Shown here: piece after piece, positions 52,613 to 57,451 of the stretch
Numbering within the stretch: position 1 is the stretch's first letter
Layout: the number at the start of each line of letters is the position of its first letter
Origin: Paenibacillus koleovorans NBRC 103111
Lineage (GTDB): Bacteria; Bacillota; Bacilli; Paenibacillales; NBRC-103111
DNA length: 57,451 nt
NCBI RefSeq assembly: GCF_004000845.1
Contig: NZ_BIMA01000041.1
Location: 1 to 57,451, forward strand
Direction of reading: 5' to 3'
The notes under the pieces: model-generated
What the model was told of the DNA's origin: nothing
Seen by the model: only the letters and a program-made list of their open reading frames with translations
The model's database searches: none
Translations under genes and position numbers: made by a program

Positions 52613-52759
52613 AGCAAGCTCCTTCTACGAAACTTCAATACTCTTATAGTACACGTAATATTTTTTCTTTGCATCATAAATTATTCGTCAAAATGCTGCA
52701 CCAACCGCCATCCCACGCGGTTTTGTCAAAAATGGACCGCCCAGAATGATTGGACCCGC
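52613..52759. other. Intergenic stretch upstream of the diguanylate cyclase and rpsD
   Basis: This AT-rich 147-base stretch together with the rpsD leader forms a gap of 373 bases without a gene. I see no confident promoter for the diguanylate cyclase in it and no small ORF with a ribosome binding site. Confidence 0.4.
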
Positions 52760-52788
52760 TTGACACAGCCGCCCGCTTTTAATAAAAT
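52760..52788 (+). promoter_or_regulatory. Strong SigA promoter of rpsD
   Basis: TTGACA, exactly 17 bases, TAAAAT. Transcription should begin near 52795. Confidence 0.75.
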
Positions 52789-52794
52789 TAGAAG

Positions 52795-52985
52795 TCGAGT
52801 GGAATTAAGACTGCGTATCGAACCGATCCGGTGTCACCCTCACTGATTTTGTTGCTGACAGGACTGCGGCTGAACATTCCTGGCAGATGAATCCTCCGGA
52901 TTCTGTAAACAAAATCAGGCACCCGGCGATGGCTGTGTTTCCATTTCAACCATCCTACTTTAATTGATGAAGGAGTCATGAATAC
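52795..52985 (+). promoter_or_regulatory. rpsD 5' leader, probable S4 autoregulatory RNA
   Basis: An untranslated leader of about 190 bases. A perfect 11-bp long-range stem joins 52843-52853 (CTGATTTTGTT) to 52908-52918 (AACAAAATCAG) and encloses two smaller stems (CAGGA/TCCTG and GAATCC/GGATTC at about 52890-52903). CCGGTG upstream can extend the main stem with CACCCGG. In B. subtilis S4 represses its own gene through the rpsD leader; I infer the same here from position and fold, not from sequence matching. No terminator precedes rpsD, so control would be of translation. Confidence 0.55.
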
Positions 52986-53585
52986 ATGGCACGCTATACA
53001 GGTCCCAAGTTTAAATTGAGCCGCCGTCTGGGCATTTCCTTGAGCGGTTCCGGCAAAGAATTGAAGCGCGCGTTCCCTCCGGGACAACACGGTCCGGGCC
53101 AACGCAAAAAAATGAGCGGCTACGGCATCCAGCTGCAAGAGAAGCAAAAGCTTCGCCACATGTATGGTTTGGGCGAGAAGCAATTCCGCAACCTGTTCGA
53201 TAAAGCTTCCAAGCTTCAAGGTATCGCCGGTGAGAACTTCATGGCGCTCCTCGAGAGCCGTCTGGACAACCTCGTGTACCGTCTGGGCTTGGCCAACTCC
53301 CGTGCAGGCGCGCGTCAGCTCGTCTCCCACGGCCACGTGACCGTGAACGGCAAGAAAGTCGACATCGCTTCCTACATCGTCAGCCCTGGCGACGTAATCG
53401 GCCTCCGCGAGAGAAGCCGCGCGATATCCTCGATCAAGGAAGCATTGGCTAATCGCAATTTCCTGCCGGCCTACGTGGAATTCAACGAAGGCGCTATGGA
53501 AGGCAAGTTCATCCGTCTTCCGGACCGTTCCGAAATGCCTCAAGAAATCGATGAGAAGCAAATCGTCGAGTTCTACAGCCGTTAA
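52986..53585 (+). CDS. rpsD: 30S ribosomal protein S4
   Basis: A complete 199-residue S4 with [19 protein letters not shown], the RNA-binding core and S4 domain ([30 protein letters not shown]). S4 nucleates 30S assembly. The N-terminus lacks the four-cysteine zinc motif, so this is the zinc-free form. GAAGGAG lies ten bases before the ATG. It has its own promoter, leader and terminator. Confidence 0.98.
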   Translation: MARYTGPKFKLSRRLGISLSGSGKELKRAFPPGQHGPGQRKKMSGYGIQLQEKQKLRHMYGLGEKQFRNLFDKASKLQGIAGENFMALLESRLDNLVYRLGLANSRAGARQLVSHGHVTVNGKKVDIASYIVSPGDVIGLRERSRAISSIKEALANRNFLPAYVEFNEGAMEGKFIRLPDRSEMPQEIDEKQIVEFYSR

Positions 53586-53596
53586 GCTGCAGCCCC

Positions 53597-53627
53597 AGAC
53601 CGTCCGGCCTTTCGGACGGTCTTTTTT
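53597..53627 (+). terminator. Intrinsic terminator of rpsD
   Basis: AGACCGTCCG pairs with CGGACGGTCT and is followed by six T residues. Confidence 0.9.
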
Positions 53628-53762
53628 GTACGTACACAATCCGATAAGCGGGTCACGAATACTATGGAAAATCGTACCGCAAGCTATCAAGAGAATGCTG
53701 GCCTGCCATCCATCTCCCAAGATGGGACGCGGTTCGACAGGATAGGCTGCTTTTCCGCAATA

Positions 53763-53771
53763 TGGTATAAT
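53763..53771 (+). promoter_or_regulatory. Extended -10 promoter of the PBP1A gene
   Basis: TGGTATAAT, a TGn-extended -10, 26 bases before the start codon. No good -35 is visible, as is common for this promoter type. Confidence 0.55.
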
Positions 53772-53796
53772 ACACTTGCAGGATAGGAGGTTGCAT

Positions 53797-56700
53797 ATGC
53801 CACAGGAATCATCAGAGAAAAAGCCATCATTTTTCAAACGTCATCCGAGGCTGCGCAAGACGCTGGTGTTTACGCTGGCGATCATCAAGCTGACTTTTTT
53901 GATCGGCATGTTGGGTTTGCTGGTGGGTGCCGGCGCGGCATTCGGCTATGTCAGCTCGCTCGTGAAGGACGACCCGGTGCGGAGCCGCGAATACATATTG
54001 AGTAGGATGGACGAGAACACGCTTACCGGCTTCGTCTATTTCAACGACGGTACACCGGTCGGCCAGCTCCGTTCGGATGAAGACCGCCGCATGATCAGCC
54101 AGTCCGAGCTCCCGGCGCTTATGCGCGACGCCGTCATCGCGATCGAGGACGACCGGTTCTACGAGCATAGCGGGGTTGATATGAAAGGGCTGTTCCGGGC
54201 GGTTTCGCAGAAGCTGACGAACGCCGATGTGCAGACCGGGGGCAGCACGATTACGCAGCAGGTCGCCCGCCGTGTGTTCCTGAGCTTCGACAAGAGCGAC
54301 AACCGCAAGGCGAAAGAAATTTTCTTGTCGCTGCGGCTGGAGCGGCTTATGTCGAAGGATCAGATTTTGCTCGCCTATCTCAACAAAATCCCTTACGGCA
54401 ACGGGTCGAACGGAACGAATTTATCCGGCATCAAAGCTGCCGCCAAAGGCATTTTCAACATCGACGATCTCAATCAATTGAACGTAGCCCAAGCCGCCTA
54501 CTTGGCGGGTCTGCCGCAGTCGCCTAGCGTGTTCTCGGCCTACACGAGCCGCGGCAAGTTCGACAAAACCGGCTTCGACAAGGCGAACAACCGCAAGGAG
54601 CTCGTGCTCAAGCGGATGCTCGAGACCGGCAAGCTGACGCAGGCGCAATATGACGAAGGGCTCCAGTTCGATCTGCAAGCCTCGCTCGCCCCTTCTTCGG
54701 AGAGGGCGTACGACACTTATCCTTATTTGATGCTGGAAGCCGAACGCCAAGCGTCCGAGCTGCTGCTGAAAAGTGTGACTCCCGGGCTTAAGTCAGGCGC
54801 TACGAAACGGGAGCAGGAGCTCTATGCGGAAGCGCTCAAGGACGCTCGCGAGCAGTTGCTGCAGGGCGGCTATCATATCTACACGACGATCGACAAAACG
54901 ATTTACGACCAGATGCATCTCATTTCGGATAATCCGAAAAACTTCACGCCGGACGATAAAGTAAAGGGCATCGAGCAAATAGCCGGTGTGATGATGGACA
55001 ACAAAACCGGTGCGATTCTGGGTATGATCGAAGGACGCGACTTTTTCGTCGAACAAATGAACTTGGCCACGCAGATGAAGCGCCAGCCCGGCTCCACGAT
55101 GAAGCCGATCGCCGCCTATGCCCCTGCTATCGAGAAAGGCGTCCTCCAGCCGGCTTCGATCATCGACGACGTCCCCCTCGTACTGAAGGACTGGGTGAAG
55201 AAGTTCCACTTGCCGGAAAACTGGGACGGCGATTTCCACGGTCTGGTCACTGCGCGACATGCGCTGAACCAGTCATACAACCTTCCGGCGATCAAGCTGT
55301 ACTTGAACGACGTCGGCATCAACACCGCTTGGGACTACGCCAAGAAAATGGGCATCACCTCGATTACGCAGGATGATTACAATGCGCAGACCGGCGTAAT
55401 CGGCGGCTTGTCTCAGGGCGTGTCCGTCGAGGAAATGACGAATGCTTACCAGACGCTGGCCAACAAGGGCATTTTCAACGATGCGTTTATGATCAGCAAA
55501 ATAACCGACGCCTCCGGCACTATCATTTACGAGCATAAATTGAAACCGGAGACGGTGTTTTCCGAAGAAACCTCGTATTTGATTACGGACATGCTGCGCA
55601 CCGTCGTATCGGCCGGTACGGGAACCGATATCAAACGAGACTTCAAATATTACAACAAGTATCCGGTCGTCGGCAAAACCGGGTCTACGCAGAACGACGG
55701 CGACGCCTGGTTCGTGGGCTACACCCCGGACGTTACGCTGGGCGTATGGGCCGGTTATGACGAGCAGATCAACACGCTCAGCAAAACGGGCTGCGGCACC
55801 GGCATCGGCTGCGGCACCCAGCGGGCCAAAAAAATATGGTCGCTCGTCATGAACGCCACGGTCGAGAACAAGCCGGATCTGTTCGTGACACCGGCTTACA
55901 CGAAACCGGAAAATATCGTCGAAATGACGGTATCCGGCTATTCCGGCAAACTTCCGAACGAAGAAACGGTCAAAGCCGGCAAGCTGAACACCGATATTTT
56001 CAACAAAAAGTTCGTGCCGATCGAAGAGGATAATGTCCTCGTTCATCAGAAATTCGTCTCCTACGACGGCCTCGTCTTCCTGCCCAAGGCGGACACCCCG
56101 GGGGACATGGTTCAAGAGAAGCTTGTCGTGCGCAGGCAGAAGCCGATCGCGCAGATTATTAAAGAAATCGAAGACATTCTCCCGCAGCTGCCGGCAGAGA
56201 ATCGCAAGGACATTTGGCACTACTACCCGCAAGATTACCAGAACGACGCCGCTTATACCGAAGATCCGCGCGTGGATGACGGCCAGAAGCCGGCAGCACC
56301 GAGCGGGATTGCGCTTCAACGTTCGCCGGACGGCACGTATACGGTCTCGTTCCAGCCTTCCACAAGCCAGGACTTGGTCGGCTATCGATTGTATCGCTCT
56401 TCCGACAGCACCGGCTTCAACCGGTTGAACGGCAAGGTCGCCTTGATCGGGCAGGAAGCCTCGATCAGCGATAAGCCGGTCAATGCACAAGGTCTTGTCG
56501 GGTATTATGTCACGGCTGTGGATGTCGTCGGCAAAGAGTCCGCTCCGAGTCGCGCCGTCTACAGTGACGGCAACTCGGTCGATCTGCTGCCGCTCGACGG
56601 CTTCGGCGTACCGAACGGCACTGGCGGGACCGGCGGCACAGGAGGCACTGGCAACGGTACCGGCGGCACAGGAACGGGGACCGGTGGTGGATCGACAGGT

Positions 56701-56997
56701 TCGGGGGGGCAAGTACAGCCGAACAAAGGAGCCCCGACCGCCCCTCGCAACGTGGCGTTGAAGCCGACTTCCGCCGGATTGGAGATCAGCTGGTCGGCGA
56801 ACGCGACGGAAGAGAAAGTGTCCAAGTATACGGTTTACTACAGCGATAAAGAAACCGGGAAGTATTACGCTCTACAGTCTTCCACCTCGACCAAGCTGAA
56901 TTATTACGCCTTGCTTTATGAAGGCTGGTACAAAGTCACCGCGACGAACGCTAGCGGTGAATCGCTCCCTTCCAAGGCCGTGCAGTATAAGAAGTAA
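53797..56997 (+). CDS. Class A penicillin-binding protein 1A with fibronectin type III modules
   Basis: A 1066-residue bifunctional peptidoglycan synthase. TM helix near 25-50. The GT51 glycosyltransferase has EDDRFYEHSGVD and GGSTITQQVARR; the transpeptidase has RQPGSTMKPIAAY (SxxK), LNQSYNLPA (SxN) and VVGKTGSTQNDGDAW (KTG). Beyond residue about 800 come a fibronectin type III-like module (APSGIALQRSPDGTYTVSF, about 835-930), a Gly/Thr linker (GGTGGTGGTGNGTGG, about 945-975) and a second such module to the end (GAPTAPRNVALKPTSAGLEI). AGGAGG lies six bases before the ATG; the longer frame lacks a site. The tail probably extends into the wall. Confidence 0.95.
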   Translation: MPQESSEKKPSFFKRHPRLRKTLVFTLAIIKLTFLIGMLGLLVGAGAAFGYVSSLVKDDPVRSREYILSRMDENTLTGFVYFNDGTPVGQLRSDEDRRMISQSELPALMRDAVIAIEDDRFYEHSGVDMKGLFRAVSQKLTNADVQTGGSTITQQVARRVFLSFDKSDNRKAKEIFLSLRLERLMSKDQILLAYLNKIPYGNGSNGTNLSGIKAAAKGIFNIDDLNQLNVAQAAYLAGLPQSPSVFSAYTSRGKFDKTGFDKANNRKELVLKRMLETGKLTQAQYDEGLQFDLQASLAPSSERAYDTYPYLMLEAERQASELLLKSVTPGLKSGATKREQELYAEALKDAREQLLQGGYHIYTTIDKTIYDQMHLISDNPKNFTPDDKVKGIEQIAGVMMDNKTGAILGMIEGRDFFVEQMNLATQMKRQPGSTMKPIAAYAPAIEKGVLQPASIIDDVPLVLKDWVKKFHLPENWDGDFHGLVTARHALNQSYNLPAIKLYLNDVGINTAWDYAKKMGITSITQDDYNAQTGVIGGLSQGVSVEEMTNAYQTLANKGIFNDAFMISKITDASGTIIYEHKLKPETVFSEETSYLITDMLRTVVSAGTGTDIKRDFKYYNKYPVVGKTGSTQNDGDAWFVGYTPDVTLGVWAGYDEQINTLSKTGCGTGIGCGTQRAKKIWSLVMNATVENKPDLFVTPAYTKPENIVEMTVSGYSGKLPNEETVKAGKLNTDIFNKKFVPIEEDNVLVHQKFVSYDGLVFLPKADTPGDMVQEKLVVRRQKPIAQIIKEIEDILPQLPAENRKDIWHYYPQDYQNDAAYTEDPRVDDGQKPAAPSGIALQRSPDGTYTVSFQPSTSQDLVGYRLYRSSDSTGFNRLNGKVALIGQEASISDKPVNAQGLVGYYVTAVDVVGKESAPSRAVYSDGNSVDLLPLDGFGVPNGTGGTGGTGGTGNGTGGTGTGTGGGSTGSGGQVQPNKGAPTAPRNVALKPTSAGLEISWSANATEEKVSKYTVYYSDKETGKYYALQSSTSTKLNYYALLYEGWYKVTATNASGESLPSKAVQYKK

Positions 56998-57017
56998 CCA
57001 TTCGATATGGCTGAGTG

Positions 57018-57063
57018 AGCTCCTTGCATTCGCATTTGCGAAAGCTGCAAGGGGCTTTTTTGT
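57018..57063 (+). terminator. Intrinsic terminator of the PBP1A gene
   Basis: GCTCCTTGCA pairs with TGCAAGGGGC (one G-T) and is followed by six T residues; a small stem sits in the loop. Confidence 0.8.
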
Positions 57064-57151
57064 GTCTGGTTCAGGCGGAATAGGACAAATCGTGTCGTCC
57101 ATACAATGAAGAGTTGGCATCTCATTTGATGAAGCGGGGGAAAGGTCAGGC

Positions 57152-57367
57152 ATGCGTGGGAAGTCCGAGTATATTATAGTCGTTATTCCGATGTCCGAAA
57201 TAAAAAAAATCGTGTGGGTAGACGTTATCGCAAGTACGGCGTTGTATTATGCGATCCAGTTGCCGGTCCACTCCTTTCTCATTGCGAGCGCGGGAAGCAT
57301 GGCGGGTCCTCTTCTGATCCGCTGGAGCCTGAGGCAACGCGGCAAGCAGCGAGTACGCCGGCTTTGA
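57152..57367 (+). CDS. Small protein with hydrophobic segments, unknown
   Basis: A 71-residue protein with a short N-terminal hydrophobic patch (YIIVVIP), a possible helix at about 22-48 (WVDVIASTALYYAIQLPVHSF) and a basic tail (RWSLRQRGKQRVRRL). AAAGG lies before the ATG. I do not recognise it. It lies between two terminators, which favours a real monocistronic gene over chance. Confidence 0.5.
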   Translation: MRGKSEYIIVVIPMSEIKKIVWVDVIASTALYYAIQLPVHSFLIASAGSMAGPLLIRWSLRQRGKQRVRRL

Positions 57368-57375
57368 AGCAAACG

Positions 57376-57424
57376 AAAGGGGCTATCCACAAGGTCGGTT
57401 GGACCTTGCGGATAGCCCCTCTTC
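57376..57424. terminator. Bidirectional terminator near the window end
   Basis: AGGGGCTATCC-A-CAAGGTC pairs with GACCTTG-C-GGATAGCCCCT around a GGTTG loop. It separates the small plus-strand gene from whatever enters from the right. Confidence 0.75.
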
Positions 57425-57435
57425 TATAGTCGCGC

Positions 57436-57451
57436 TTAGTCTTCGATCGTC
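57436..57451 (-). CDS. Possible C-terminal end of a minus-strand gene
   Basis: Read on the minus strand, the last bases encode T-I-E-D and a TAA stop just before the terminator at 57376-57424. Four codons are too few to identify a product. Confidence 0.2.

Noticed and set aside
52788-53837. 349-codon open frame on the minus strand across rpsD and its leader
   Set aside because: It covers S4, its terminator and its promoter in antisense, with no start signal or recognisable domain.
55273-56712. 479-codon open frame on the minus strand
   Set aside because: It is antisense to the PBP1A gene, whose catalytic motifs are all intact in the plus frame.

Overview
The window is a chromosomal segment of a spore-forming, GC-rich member of the Bacillota, most likely Paenibacillus or a close relative (Paenibacillaceae). 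The basis is gene content and order: the block from rqcH/yloA through the Ca2+-ATPase, yicC, remA, gmk, rpoZ, coaBC, priA, def, fmt, rsmB, rlmN, prpC, prkC, rsgA, rpe, spoVM, rpmB, yloU and fakA to recG is the Bacillus subtilis ylo region read in reverse. SpoVM and a SpoVIF-like protein indicate endospore formation. I see no insertion sequence, phage, CRISPR array, rRNA or tRNA. Most of the window is ordinary core genome.

Layout. 1-2.7 kb: an SOS-type corner with a YneA-like LysM cell-division inhibitor and a 68-aa protein, each under a promoter with two LexA boxes, then an SRAP/HMCES-type abasic-site protein, a DUF4397 protein that looks truncated, and a SpoVIF-like sporulation protein. 2.8-8.0 kb: yloU, fakA, degV (fakB-like) and recG. 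8.1-8.7 kb: rpmB facing a tiny spoVM gene (26 codons). 8.7-23.8 kb: a long minus-strand array running yicC, remA, gmk, rpoZ, coaBC, priA, def, fmt, rsmB, rlmN, prpC, prkC, rsgA, rpe and a small membrane protein, with several 4-base overlaps. It covers coenzyme A synthesis, formyl-Met addition and removal, replication restart, rRNA methylation, PASTA kinase/phosphatase signalling and ribosome assembly. 23.9-31.6 kb: a YitJ-type methionine enzyme and dapF, which interrupt the ylo order, then a Ca2+ P-type ATPase and the divergent rqcH. 31.6-35 kb: a degenerate intergenic repeat, then PHP phosphoesterase, galU and ugd (UDP-glucuronate supply). 35-38.7 kb: a LysR regulator, an orphan 145-aa protein, ylbG, a very GC-rich asparaginase II gene on the opposite strand, and ylbF. 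38.7-42.5 kb: a bacterial XPB helicase overlapping a helicase-associated partner. 42.6-52.6 kb: thermonuclease lipoprotein, CBS protein, yugN-ftsW-acetyltransferase operon, a second Asp23 paralogue, Ca2+/H+ antiporter, ylaN, a small HPr-like protein without the active histidine, M29 aminopeptidase, a lipoprotein and a GAF-GGDEF diguanylate cyclase. 52.7-57.4 kb: rpsD behind a structured leader, a class A penicillin-binding protein with fibronectin-like modules, and a small membrane protein.

Themes. Cell-wall growth and its control recur (PrkC/PrpC, FtsW, PBP1A, YneA-like, GalU/Ugd), as do translation and its quality control (Def, Fmt, RlmN, RsmB, RsgA, RqcH, RpsD, RpmB) and DNA damage or restart (SRAP, RecG, PriA, XPB pair, SOS genes). 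The points most worth a second look are the matched double LexA-box promoters, the XPB/helicase-associated/YlbF operon, the histidine-less HPr-like protein, the rpsD leader fold, the repeat after rqcH and the truncated DUF4397 gene. I found no convincing new multi-gene defence or mobile system.
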